DNA of 64,000 bases, taken from contig WHST01000003.1 of assembly GCA_009379955.1 (NCBI GenBank), positions 50,326 to 114,325 of the forward strand, in the 5' to 3' direction. The notes under the pieces were generated by a model. The model was not told the DNA's origin and did not search any database. It saw nothing but the letters and a program-made list of their open reading frames with translations. Each line of letters starts with the position of its first letter. Position 1 is the first letter of the stretch. Below, piece by piece: positions 25,295-34,161 of this stretch. Source of the DNA: Streptosporangiales bacterium. GTDB taxonomy: Bacteria; Actinomycetota; Actinomycetes; Streptosporangiales; WHST01. The translations under genes and the position numbers were made by a program.

Positions 25295-26058
25295 GGGTCG
25301 AACGCCGCAAGGAGATCACCTGGCTCGTGCTCGACCGAGCGCCGGCGAACGCGCTCGACAACGCGATCCTGCGCGACCTGGTCGGCACCCTCGACGAGCT
25401 GCGGACCGACCGGTCGGTCAGAGGCGTCGTCCTCACCGGTGCGGGTGACCGGTTCTTCTGCGCCGGTGGCGACGTCAAGGAGTTCAGTGCGATCGACGAG
25501 GACGCGGGGCGCGAGCGGGTCCGTCTCGGCTCGCGACTGAAGGCGGCACTCGACGCCGTCGAGTGTCCGCTGGTGTGCGCCGTCAACGGCGCGGCGATCG
25601 GATCGGGCATGGAGATGGCCGCGTTCGCCGACTTCTGCGTCGCGTCGACCACCGCGAGGTTCGGCATGCCGGAGATCAACCACGGCCTGCTCCCGATGGC
25701 CAAGGGCATCCAGCAACTCGTCCGGGTGATGGGCCAGCAGCATGCCAAGACGGTGCTGTTCTCCGGCGAGATCTTCGGCGCGGAACGCGCGGCCGCGTAC
25801 GGCCTGGTGCACGAGATCGTCGACGGCGGCGTCCTGTGGGAGCGCGCCGACGAATGGGTCACGCAGATGGCGGCCAAGCCACCCGAGCTCTTCCGGGCGC
25901 TCAAGCGGACGATCGTGCGGAGCGCCCTCCTCGACGACGAGGCACTGGAACGCATGACGGAGCAGGACCTGCTCACGTACTTCGGGGCCGAGGAGTCACG
26001 GTCGAGCCTGACCATGCTCGTCGGCTCGGGTGACACCAGCGCTACTGACGCCGAGTGA
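25288..26058 (+). CDS. Enoyl-CoA hydratase/isomerase (crotonase) family
   Basis: 256 residues. Oxyanion-hole segments are visible as FFCAGGDVKEF (around residue 61) and NGAAIGSGMEM (around 100); FGMPEINHGLLP is in the position where catalytic acids usually lie. Acts on acyl-CoA thioesters, and a CoA ligase is encoded next, so it probably handles the activated product of the pathway. Confidence 0.85.
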   Translation: MLRVERRKEITWLVLDRAPANALDNAILRDLVGTLDELRTDRSVRGVVLTGAGDRFFCAGGDVKEFSAIDEDAGRERVRLGSRLKAALDAVECPLVCAVNGAAIGSGMEMAAFADFCVASTTARFGMPEINHGLLPMAKGIQQLVRVMGQQHAKTVLFSGEIFGAERAAAYGLVHEIVDGGVLWERADEWVTQMAAKPPELFRALKRTIVRSALLDDEALERMTEQDLLTYFGAEESRSSLTMLVGSGDTSATDAE

Positions 26059-26072
26059 TCCGGGAGACTGCC

Positions 26073-27623
26073 ATGGACCTGCGGACCATCCTGCTGTTCG
26101 CCGCCGAGCGCAACCCGGCGAGCACGGCCTTGGCGAGCGGCACGGAGCGGCTGACCTACCGCGAGCTGGCCGACCGCGCCACCGCGCTCGCCGACAGCCT
26201 GCGAGCGCAGGGCGTACAACACGGCGACCGGGTCGGCATCGGCATGCGCAACTCGATCGACCATGCGACGGTGTTCCTCGCCACACAGGTGATGGGCGCG
26301 GTCGCGGTCCCGTTCAACTTCAGGAACAAGCCGGAGGGCATCGCCAGGATGCTCGCCGACTGCTCCGCCCGCGCCGTCGTCGTCGACGACAGCGTGCACG
26401 TCGACCAGGTGCGGACGATTGCGGGTCGCGACGTCTCCCTGTGGATCGGTGCGGGCAACGATCAGGACGTCGCGGTGCGGCTCGACGACCTGGTCCGCGC
26501 CGGCTCACCCGTCGTGCACGGCGACGTGGGGCCGGACGACCTCAGCACGATCCTCTACACGTCGGGCACCACGGGGAACCCCAAGGGCGTGCCACTCACC
26601 CACCGCAACGCGTACGCGCGACTCGTCTCGTACGTCGCGAGCGCCGGCCCGGCGTTCGACAGCGGGATGCGTACGATGGGCGCCGCTCCCCTGTACCACA
26701 CGGTCGGGCTGCACTGGGTCTTCTGCCTCACGCTCTACCTCAACGGCACGTACTACCCGGTCACCGAGCTCGCCGGCGAGGCCGTGCTCGACCTGATCAG
26801 GCGCGAGCGGCTGACCTTCCTCTTCGGCTCGCCGACGCTCTTCCACATACTGCTCAAGGCTCCCCCGACCCCCGCGGCCGCCTGCGAATCGGTCACGGAC
26901 ATCTCGTTCGGCAGCGCGCCGATGGACGCGGGCCTGCTGGAGAAGATGACCCGCTACTTCCCGCGGGCGATGATCAACGAGGTGTACGGCACCACCGAGC
27001 TCTCCATCCCGTTCGTCACCAGGGACGCGCTCGGCGCGAAGCCGGGAGCGCTACGGCCCACCACCGACCACAGGATCAGGATCGTCGATCCGGCCGGCGG
27101 CCCCGACGACGTCGTCCCCTTCGGGCAGGTCGGCGAGCTCCTGGTCGACATGGACAACGAGTCGTGCTTCGCGGGCTACTGGAACGCGCCGGAGAAGACC
27201 GCCGCGCGCCTGGACGGCGGCTGGTTCCGCACCGGTGACGCGTTCCACCGCGACGAGGACGGCAACCACTTCATGACCGGACGCCTCGACGACATGTTCA
27301 TCAGTGGTGGCGAGAACATCCAGCCGGCGGAGGTGGAGGCGACGCTGCTCGCTCACGCGGGCATCAACGACGTCGCCGTCGTCGGCACCCCCGAGCCACG
27401 CTGGGGGCAGGTCGTCACCGCGTTCGTCGTCCGCGCCGACCCCGCGCTGAGCGCGGAGGCGATCGACGCACACTGCCTCGGCAGCGCTCTCGCCGACTTC
27501 AAACGCCCCCGCAGGGTGGTCTTCCTCGACAGGATCCCGCGCAACCCGAGCGGCAAGATCGTCCGCAAGCAGGTGCAGGAGCTCTACCGTCCCGAGCTCG
27601 CGGCGAGCGGGAGCCTGCAGTGA
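26073..27623 (+). CDS. AMP-dependent acyl-CoA synthetase/ligase
   Basis: 516 residues. ANL-superfamily motifs: YTSGTTGNPKG (A3), NEVYGTTE (A5), GWFRTGD (A7), GRLDDMFISGGENIQP (A8) and PRNPSGKIVRK with the catalytic Lys near the C-terminus (A10). The ATG at 26073 with GGGAG is preferred over GTG at 26055. It converts a carboxylic acid to its CoA ester via an acyl-adenylate. Confidence 0.85.
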   Translation: MDLRTILLFAAERNPASTALASGTERLTYRELADRATALADSLRAQGVQHGDRVGIGMRNSIDHATVFLATQVMGAVAVPFNFRNKPEGIARMLADCSARAVVVDDSVHVDQVRTIAGRDVSLWIGAGNDQDVAVRLDDLVRAGSPVVHGDVGPDDLSTILYTSGTTGNPKGVPLTHRNAYARLVSYVASAGPAFDSGMRTMGAAPLYHTVGLHWVFCLTLYLNGTYYPVTELAGEAVLDLIRRERLTFLFGSPTLFHILLKAPPTPAAACESVTDISFGSAPMDAGLLEKMTRYFPRAMINEVYGTTELSIPFVTRDALGAKPGALRPTTDHRIRIVDPAGGPDDVVPFGQVGELLVDMDNESCFAGYWNAPEKTAARLDGGWFRTGDAFHRDEDGNHFMTGRLDDMFISGGENIQPAEVEATLLAHAGINDVAVVGTPEPRWGQVVTAFVVRADPALSAEAIDAHCLGSALADFKRPRRVVFLDRIPRNPSGKIVRKQVQELYRPELAASGSLQ

Positions 27624-29032
27624 CCGACACCCCCACGGACATGTGGCGGCTGAGCGCGGCCGAGCTGACCCTGGCGTATGCACGCCACCGGCTCTCCCCG
27701 GTGGACGTGGTGAAGGAGCTGCTCGCCAGGCTCGACGTGCTCGACAGCCACCTGCACGCCTTCCTCGCCGTCGACCCCGACGGCGCCCTGTCGGCGGCGC
27801 GTACGGCCGAGCGCGCGTGGCGCGACGCGGGCCGCAGGCCGCCGCTGCTCTGCGGCGTGCCCGTGACGGTGAAGGACACGATCGAGGTCGAGGGCATGCC
27901 CACGACGTACGGCTCGCTCGCGTTCGCGGGCCGGCAGGCGCCCGACTCCGAGATCGCCCGGCGGTTGCGCGCCGCGGGCGCCGTGATCGTCGGCAAGACG
28001 AACGTGTCGGAGTTCGCACTGTCGACCTACACGATGAACCGGCTGACCGGTCCCGCGGCGAACCCGTGGGATCTCGACAGGACGGCCGGCGGTTCGAGTG
28101 GCGGCGCGAGCGCGGCCGTCGCCGCAGGACTCGGCCCGATCGCGCTCGGCACCGACTCCGCCGGCTCGATCCGGCTGCCTGCCGCGTACACGGGTGTCCT
28201 CGGGGTGAAGCCCACCGCCGACGTCATCCCCGCGATGCAGCAGTGGCGCGCGTCGCCGACCCGGTCGCACAACGGCGTGCTCACCCGCACCGTCGAGGAC
28301 GCCGTCCTCGCGATGCGCGCATTGACGTCGCCCGTGCGCTCCGACCTGCCCGGCGCGCATCTGCGGACGGCGTTCGTGGCCCGCAAGCGGATCGGCGTCA
28401 TCGGCGATCCGTCGGTCGACCCCGACCCGTCGGGCAGGGCCGCGCGACTGTTGGCCGACGCGGGCGCCGACACGGTGCTGGCGTCACCACCCCCGACGGA
28501 TACGCCACCGAGTGAACTGACGGCCGGCACCTGGGCGTTCGCGGGTGACCACTACCAGGCCGCCGAGGGCCTCACGCCGGGCTTCTGGGACAAGCACGCC
28601 GGGGACCTGACCGAGTACGCCTACCCGATCTACGAAGCGGGCCGGCGCGCGCTGGCGTGGCAGTACCGGATGATGCTGGACCACGTTCACCGCTACGCCG
28701 CCGCGCTGCGCGACTGGTTCGGTGCGTACGACTACGTCATCACGCCCGCCTGTGCCGTTGCGCCTCCGCAGCCGACGTCCGCGGCGGACGGCGGTCTGGG
28801 ACCGCGGTACCCCCTGCTGAGCATGTGGAACTTCGCGGGCAACCCGGCGATCTCGGTGCCGTTCGGGTTCGGCGACGACGGGCTGCCCGTCGCGGTGCAG
28901 GTGATCGGTCGTCCCGGCGACGACGCGGGCACGCTGAGCGTCGCGGCGACACTCGAGCAGCAGCATCCATGGCGTGACGCGTGGCCGGACCTCGCGTCCC
29001 GCCGAGTCGAGGTGAGTGGAGTGATGTCATGA
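27620..29032 (+). CDS. Amidase signature family hydrolase
   Basis: 470 residues. The Ser-cisSer-Lys triad is visible: Lys85 (VKDTIE), Ser159/160 (GGSSGG) and nucleophile Ser183 (GTDSAGSIRLP). GTGA overlap with the ligase gene. Hydrolyses a C-N amide bond. In an operon with a flavin monooxygenase and an aldehyde dehydrogenase it could cleave an amide formed by oxidative opening of an N-containing compound. Confidence 0.85.
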   Translation: MTDTPTDMWRLSAAELTLAYARHRLSPVDVVKELLARLDVLDSHLHAFLAVDPDGALSAARTAERAWRDAGRRPPLLCGVPVTVKDTIEVEGMPTTYGSLAFAGRQAPDSEIARRLRAAGAVIVGKTNVSEFALSTYTMNRLTGPAANPWDLDRTAGGSSGGASAAVAAGLGPIALGTDSAGSIRLPAAYTGVLGVKPTADVIPAMQQWRASPTRSHNGVLTRTVEDAVLAMRALTSPVRSDLPGAHLRTAFVARKRIGVIGDPSVDPDPSGRAARLLADAGADTVLASPPPTDTPPSELTAGTWAFAGDHYQAAEGLTPGFWDKHAGDLTEYAYPIYEAGRRALAWQYRMMLDHVHRYAAALRDWFGAYDYVITPACAVAPPQPTSAADGGLGPRYPLLSMWNFAGNPAISVPFGFGDDGLPVAVQVIGRPGDDAGTLSVAATLEQQHPWRDAWPDLASRRVEVSGVMS

Positions 29033-29394
29033 CGCCTGACGCTTCCGGGCGGCTGCGGGGGATCGTGCTGTCGGTCGAGGACATGGACGCCGAGTGCGCG
29101 TTCTACGAGAAGGTGCTCGGGCTCACCGTCCGCTTCCGCGACGGCGACCGGTGGGCCGCGTTCGACACCGACGGCATCTCGTTCGGGCTCGCCGGCGCCG
29201 AGGAACGGCTTCCCGACCGCGCCGCGCTGAGCGTCAAGACCGTCGACGTCGACGCCGCGGTCGACCGAGCGGTCGAGGCGGGCGCGACCGTCGCCGTGCC
29301 CGCCGCGGACGGCGGCCACGAGCGCAGGGCCGCGGTTCGCGACCCCGCAGGACAGCTCGTCGTCTTCTACAGCCCGCTGGAGGCCGGCTCATGA
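29029..29394 (+). CDS. Small VOC/glyoxalase-like protein
   Basis: 121 residues with a typical VOC pattern (LSVEDMDAECAFYEKVLGL; DPAGQLVVFYSPL). ATGA overlaps on both sides show tight translational coupling. Could be an isomerase, dioxygenase-like or binding protein; no specific residue set decides. Confidence 0.75.
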   Translation: MTPDASGRLRGIVLSVEDMDAECAFYEKVLGLTVRFRDGDRWAAFDTDGISFGLAGAEERLPDRAALSVKTVDVDAAVDRAVEAGATVAVPAADGGHERRAAVRDPAGQLVVFYSPLEAGS

Positions 29395-30890
29395 CGTTCG
29401 TCGACACCGAACGCGCACCACTGCTGCCGAGTGTCAGGGACTTCCTGTCCCGTACGCACGGCATGCTGATCGACGGCGCCTGGGCTCCCGCACTCGACGG
29501 CGCCACCCTCGCCTCGGTCGACCCGGCCGACGGTACCGAGCTCGCCCGCGTCCCTTCGGGCAGCGCGGCGGACGTCGACCGCGCCGTCGTCGCCGCGAGG
29601 CGGGCGTTCGAGCAGGGACCGTGGCGGCGGACGTCGCCGACGGACCGCGGCAAGCTGCTGTGGCGCCTCGCCGAGCTCGTCGACAGCCACATCGAGGAGC
29701 TCGCGCAGCTCGAGACGCTCGACCAAGGCAAGCCGCTGAGCGTCACCCGCGCCGCCGACGTCCCCGGCAGCGCCGAGACGTTCCGCTACATGGCGGGCTG
29801 GGCCACCAAGATCGAGGGCGCGACGATCCCGATCGGTCCCGCCGGCGCGTTCCACGCGTACACCAGGCGCGAGCCGGTCGGGGTCGTCGGGCAGATCGTG
29901 CCGTGGAACTTCCCTCTCGCGATGGCCGCGTGGAAGCTCGCGCCCGCGCTCGCGACCGGCTGCACGGTGGTACTCAAGCCGGCCGAGCAGACGCCGCTGT
30001 CGACGCTGCGCCTCGGCGAGCTGATCGGCGAGGCGGGCTTCCCCGACGGTGTCGTCAACATCGTGACGGGCTACGGGGAGACGGCGGGCGCGGCGATCGC
30101 CTCGCACCCCGACGTCGACAAGGTCGCGTTCACCGGCAGCACGGACGTCGGCAAGCGGATCGTCGAGGCGTCGGTGGGCAACCTGAAACGCGTCTCGCTC
30201 GAGCTCGGCGGCAAGTCCCCGAGCATCGTGCTGCCGGACGCCGATCTCGAACGCGCCGTCGCCGGCGTCCACCGCGGGGCGTTCTCCAACGCCGGGCAGG
30301 TCTGCACCGCGGGCTCACGCGTGTACGTCCACGCCGCCGTCTTCGACGACGTCGTCGCCGAGCTGTCCGGCCGCGCCGGCACCATGAGGGTCGGCCCCGG
30401 CCTGTCGCCGGACTCCGAGATGGGTCCGCTCGTGTCGCGGGAGCAACAGGACCGCGTCGTCGGCTATCTGGACGAGGGGATCGCGGCCGGCGCGACGGCG
30501 GCGACCGGTGGACGCCGGCTCGACGGCGCCGGCTACTTCATCGAGCCGACGCTCCTCACCGACGTGACGCCGGACATGTCCGTGGTCCGCGAGGAGATCT
30601 TCGGGCCGGTGGCGACGGTCACGCGCTTCGACGACCTCGACGACCTGGTCGCCGCGGCCAACGACACCGTCTACGGGCTCGCCGCGGAGGTGTGGACCCG
30701 TGACGTGTCGCTGGCCCACCGGCTCGCCGCCGAGATCAGGGCGGGCACGGTGTGGGTCAATGGACGTTCGATGGACATCGCCCTGCCGTTCGGCGGCTTC
30801 AAGCAGAGCGGCTGGGGCCGGGAGAAGGGAGGCGAGGGAGTCGATCTCTACACTCAGACCAAGACCGTCGTGGTCGCGCTTGACCGCTGA
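29391..30890 (+). CDS. Aldehyde dehydrogenase
   Basis: 499 residues. Catalytic Cys305 (NAGQVCTAGSR), general base Glu271 (LELGGKSP), Asn173 (VPWNFP) and the Rossmann motif FTGSTDVGK are present. A standard NAD(P)-dependent aldehyde dehydrogenase of the betaine/phenylacetaldehyde/semialdehyde group. It would oxidise an aldehyde product of the monooxygenase/amidase steps to the acid activated by the CoA ligase. Confidence 0.9.
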   Translation: MTFVDTERAPLLPSVRDFLSRTHGMLIDGAWAPALDGATLASVDPADGTELARVPSGSAADVDRAVVAARRAFEQGPWRRTSPTDRGKLLWRLAELVDSHIEELAQLETLDQGKPLSVTRAADVPGSAETFRYMAGWATKIEGATIPIGPAGAFHAYTRREPVGVVGQIVPWNFPLAMAAWKLAPALATGCTVVLKPAEQTPLSTLRLGELIGEAGFPDGVVNIVTGYGETAGAAIASHPDVDKVAFTGSTDVGKRIVEASVGNLKRVSLELGGKSPSIVLPDADLERAVAGVHRGAFSNAGQVCTAGSRVYVHAAVFDDVVAELSGRAGTMRVGPGLSPDSEMGPLVSREQQDRVVGYLDEGIAAGATAATGGRRLDGAGYFIEPTLLTDVTPDMSVVREEIFGPVATVTRFDDLDDLVAAANDTVYGLAAEVWTRDVSLAHRLAAEIRAGTVWVNGRSMDIALPFGGFKQSGWGREKGGEGVDLYTQTKTVVVALDR

Positions 30891-30917
30891 CCGGACGCAG
30901 ACGTGGTGGGGGGCGAG

Positions 30918-31553
30918 GTGACGGGGCGCCGAGGGCGAACCAAGCAGGATCGTTACGAGCAGCTGCTCGACACGGCCGCCAAGGTCTTCGCCGCCAACGG
31001 CTACGCGGAGGCCACGATCCACCAGATCGCGGCGGAGATGGAGATGACCGGCGCCGCCGTCTACTACTACGTCAAGAGCAAGGACGAGCTGCTCTACAAC
31101 ATCTGGAAACGTGCCGGCGCGCGGCTACAGGACGCGCTCGACGAGGTCATGAAGCTCGACGTCCCGCCCGCCGAGAAGCTGCAGCTCGCGTTCCATCGGC
31201 ACCTCGAGATGATCATCACCGACAAGCCGATCTTCGAGGTGCTGATCCTCCAGCGGTCCCGCCTGCCCGAGTACGGCCGCGACGACCTGGTCGCCGACGA
31301 ACGCCGGTACGTCAGGACGTTGACCGAGCTGCTGAAGGAGTTCCCTCCCGGCGCGCTCCGCGGCGACGACCCGCACGTCCTCGCCCTCGGCATCATCGCG
31401 ATGCTCAACGGCGTCCTCCGGTGGTACGCCCCCCGGCAGCGGATGAACCTCGCCGAGATCGCACGCCTCTACTTCGAGGTATTCGCCCACGGCGCCGTCG
31501 TCGAACCCACCGCGGCCAAGCGCAGCACCCGCAAGCGAGCCGCGAAGCCCTGA
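30918..31553 (+). CDS. TetR-family regulator (KstR2-like)
   Basis: About 211 residues. The HTH (residues ~15-60) includes AANGYAEATIHQIAAEMEMTGAAVYYYVKSKDELL; the C-terminal domain resembles KstR2-type acyl-CoA-responsive repressors and the C-terminal half of the flavin reductase hybrid in the same operon. GTG at 30918 follows a strong GGGGGG; GTG at 30903 is in frame. Last gene of the operon, probably its local regulator. The C-terminal tail is Lys/Arg-rich. Confidence 0.85.
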   Translation: MTGRRGRTKQDRYEQLLDTAAKVFAANGYAEATIHQIAAEMEMTGAAVYYYVKSKDELLYNIWKRAGARLQDALDEVMKLDVPPAEKLQLAFHRHLEMIITDKPIFEVLILQRSRLPEYGRDDLVADERRYVRTLTELLKEFPPGALRGDDPHVLALGIIAMLNGVLRWYAPRQRMNLAEIARLYFEVFAHGAVVEPTAAKRSTRKRAAKP

Positions 31554-31582
31554 CCCGGCCGGGTCACCGCAGTCCCACCCCC

Positions 31583-31737
31583 GCTGGGGTCCCCACCAGG
31601 GGTGGACACCACGACCGGGGACCCCAGCAGGGGCCAGCACCACAACCGGGGACCCCAGCAGGGGCCAGCACCGCAACCGGGGACCCCAACGAGGGCCAGC
31701 ACCACGACCGGGGACCCCAGCAGGGCTTGGTCACGGA
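31583..31737. repeat. Five-unit 31-bp tandem repeat
   Basis: Units begin at 31583, 31614, 31645, 31676 and 31707, all exactly 31 bp apart. Three are nearly identical over ACCGGGGACCCCAGCAGGGG; the first and the end of the last are diverged. Each carries a GGGGACCCC palindrome and GC-rich inverted segments. The array fills the gap between the convergent TetR and anmK genes and could act as a bidirectional terminator or a variable-number locus. Units are contiguous without spacers, so it is not CRISPR. Confidence 0.9.
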
Positions 31738-32921
31738 CCGAGGACGACGAGGCGACGTGGCATCGCCGGCGCCGGGGCGGGTAGCCGTAGCGGCGCGCGG
31801 CCCGCGGTGATCGAGCCGAGAACGGAGGGGGCGGACGCGCCCGTGGCCGTGGGGATCGTCGCGGGGAGGCCGTGCCAGGTCAGGAAGCCGAGCAGGGCGA
31901 AGGCGTACGCCTCCTTCGCCGCCGACGGCAGGCCGTACTCCTCGACCGTCGTCAGCTCCGTGGGCGCGCATCGCTCCCGTATCCGTGCCATGAGCACCGG
32001 GTTGCGCACGCCGCCGCCGGCGACGACGAGCTCGCGCAGCGCGTCGGCGCGGCAGGCGCGTCCGACGAGCTCGGCGGTCAGCTCGGTCAGGGTCGCGACG
32101 AGGTCGTCCGGCTCCACGGGTACGCCCGAGTCGCGTTCCACCAGGGCGACCAGGTCGCTGACGTACGCCGCGTGGAACAGCTCCTTGCCCGTCGACTTCG
32201 GCGCGGGCAAGGCGTAGTACGGCTCGTCGAGCAGCCGGGCAAGCAGGTCGTCGCGCACCCGGCCGCGTGCCGCCCGGGCGCCGTCGAGGTCCATCGCCTC
32301 CGCGCCGTCCGTGAGCCCGGCGACAGCGGCGTCGATGAGCGCGTTGGCAGGCCCGAGATCCCAGGCGAGCACCTCGCCGTCCCTGCGCAGGGTGATGTTC
32401 GCGATGCCGCCCAGGTTGAGCGAGCCGCGCGGCTCGTCGCCGGCGAGGATCAGCAGGGCGTCGAGCAGCGAGACCAGTGGCGCGCCGTGGCCGCCGCGGG
32501 TGATGTCGCGGGTGCGCAGGTCGGAGACGACGGGGCAGCCGCACGCCTCGGCGATCCAGGCCGCGGCTCCGAGCTGCAACGTGCCGAGCGCCTGCCGTCC
32601 CTCCACCCAGTGGTAGACGGTCTGACCGTGCGAGACGACGAGGTCCGCCGTACCGCCGGCGAGCTCGCGCACACCGCGCGCCGCGGCCGCGCCGAACAGC
32701 CGGCCGAGGTCGGTGTCGAGCCGGCACACCTCCTCGAGCGTCGTGGCGGCGGGCGGCAGCGCGGCGGCGACCCGGGCCCGCAGGTCGGCAGGGAACTCGA
32801 CGCTCAGCGTGCCCCTCGTCGTCGCGACGACCGTGTCACCGTCGAACGCGAGGTCCGCCACCGCCACCTCGACGGCGTCGTACGACGTGCCGCTGATCAT
32901 CCCGACCACCCGCAGGCTCAT
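31731..32921 (-). CDS. anmK: Anhydro-N-acetylmuramic acid kinase
   Basis: 396 residues. N-terminal phosphate loop GMISGTSYDAVEVAV, SHGQTVYHW, LNLGGIANIT and VVAGGGVRNPVL match AnmK of the ASKHA fold. The enzyme phosphorylates and opens 1,6-anhydro-MurNAc released from peptidoglycan, giving MurNAc-6-phosphate. The ATG overlaps the stop of the upstream serine hydrolase (ATGA). The Ala-Val-Glu after SYD differs from the common DGVD. The end of the gene touches the tandem repeat. Confidence 0.9.
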   Translation of the reverse strand: MSLRVVGMISGTSYDAVEVAVADLAFDGDTVVATTRGTLSVEFPADLRARVAAALPPAATTLEEVCRLDTDLGRLFGAAAARGVRELAGGTADLVVSHGQTVYHWVEGRQALGTLQLGAAAWIAEACGCPVVSDLRTRDITRGGHGAPLVSLLDALLILAGDEPRGSLNLGGIANITLRRDGEVLAWDLGPANALIDAAVAGLTDGAEAMDLDGARAARGRVRDDLLARLLDEPYYALPAPKSTGKELFHAAYVSDLVALVERDSGVPVEPDDLVATLTELTAELVGRACRADALRELVVAGGGVRNPVLMARIRERCAPTELTTVEEYGLPSAAKEAYAFALLGFLTWHGLPATIPTATGASAPSVLGSITAGRAPLRLPAPAPAMPRRLVVLGP

Positions 32922-34069
32922 GAGTCACGCTCCAGGAGATGCGCGTGCGCACCGGTCAGGGTCTCGCGCCACAGCGGTTCGAACGGCGGGGGCGGCGGCG
33001 GTGCCTGGCGATGCAGCCGGTTGGTGAGCAGCACCAGCGTCGCGTCGAACTCGGGGAACACCGCGAACCCGATGCCGGGGAAGCCGGTGTGGCCCACCGC
33101 CGTCGTCGTACGCCCATCGACGGTGGACGTCCAGACGCGGAACCCGAGCGCTTGCCCCGGATCCGGGCCCTCGGCGAAGAACGTCCGCACGATCTCGCCT
33201 CGCCACGCGACGTCCTCGGTGAGCGAACCGAGCAGGGCCCGACCGAACTGCAGCAGGTCCGTCGCCGACGCGAACAGCCCCGCGTGCCCGGCCACGCCGC
33301 CGAACGCATGGTAGGCGTTGCCGTCGTCGACCTCGCCCCGCCGTACGCGGTCCCGCCAGCCGTCGAACGCGTCCGCCGAGACCGTGACGGGGTACGGTTC
33401 CCCGGTCTCGATCATGTGCCGCTCGACCACGTCGCCGGGCGCTCCGGCGGCGACCTCGGCTCCCCTCGGCGCCCCGCCGAGACGTGCCGAGGTCATCTCG
33501 AACGGGCCGAGCACGAGCATCGAGCCCGCGTAGAGCAGCGACATCCCGCCGACCTTCTCGGCGATCCGGCCCAGGGCCATGAAGCCGAGGTCGGAGTAGT
33601 GCCGGCCGGAGTGCGGCGGATAGCGCAGCGGCAGTCCGGTGACGACACCCATGGCAGCATCCGGATCGCTCGCGGTGACGTAGGTCGGCCACCACTCCCA
33701 CAGCCCCGCACGGTGGTGGAGCAGATCGGCGACGGTGACGTCCGGCAGGTGCCCCGCACCCGGCCAGGGGTCGAGGAACCGCCGCACCGGATCGTCGAGG
33801 CCGAGCTCGCCGGCATCCACGTACGTCATGAGTGCCGCTGTGGTCACGACGACCTTCGTGACCGAGCCCATGTCGTGCACGGTGCGCGCGGTCATCGGGA
33901 GCGGCGTCGCGAGCTCGCCGGCGTCGGTGAAGACCTGACGGCTGCCCCGACTGTGCACGGTCGCCCGCTCGTCGTCGCCGATAGCGAGGGCGACGCTGGC
34001 ACCGGGAGGCCCGGTGCGACCGTGCGGGTCGACGGCACGCTCGACAGCGCGGAGGAACGGAGGGGCCAC
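32918..34069 (-). CDS. Beta-lactamase/PBP class C-like serine hydrolase
   Basis: 383 residues, GTG start. The SxxK motif is Ser69-Val-Thr-Lys72; a YSD segment (HYSDLGF) stands where YxN is usual; HTG is in GHTGFPG. No clear signal peptide, so probably cytoplasmic. Coupled to anmK. In other bacteria proteins of this fold sit in MurNAc recycling clusters (AmiE-type amidases or D,D-peptidases), so cleavage of MurNAc-peptides is a reasonable prediction. Confidence 0.8.
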   Translation of the reverse strand: MAPPFLRAVERAVDPHGRTGPPGASVALAIGDDERATVHSRGSRQVFTDAGELATPLPMTARTVHDMGSVTKVVVTTAALMTYVDAGELGLDDPVRRFLDPWPGAGHLPDVTVADLLHHRAGLWEWWPTYVTASDPDAAMGVVTGLPLRYPPHSGRHYSDLGFMALGRIAEKVGGMSLLYAGSMLVLGPFEMTSARLGGAPRGAEVAAGAPGDVVERHMIETGEPYPVTVSADAFDGWRDRVRRGEVDDGNAYHAFGGVAGHAGLFASATDLLQFGRALLGSLTEDVAWRGEIVRTFFAEGPDPGQALGFRVWTSTVDGRTTTAVGHTGFPGIGFAVFPEFDATLVLLTNRLHRQAPPPPPPFEPLWRETLTGAHAHLLERDS

Positions 34070-34074
34070 GCCTT

Positions 34075-34125
34075 GGAAGTTAGCAGTTCACTTCCTTGAT
34101 TGCCGGAGAGGTCAATGACTAACCT
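34075..34125. promoter_or_regulatory. Divergent promoter region of the peptide transporter
   Basis: An inverted repeat GGAAGT (34075-34080) / ACTTCC (34090-34095) is followed by a possible promoter on the plus strand: TTGATT (34096-34101), an 18-bp spacer and TAACCT (34120-34125). It lies between the anmK operon and the transporter operon and may coordinate them. Weak evidence. Confidence 0.4.
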
Positions 34126-34161
34126 CAAGCGTTCACTCTTCCCCGGCCCGGAGGTAGCCCG

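Noticed and set aside
31583..31737. Possible CRISPR array (regular 31-bp period)
   Set aside because: Units are contiguous copies with no unique spacers and there are no cas genes nearby.
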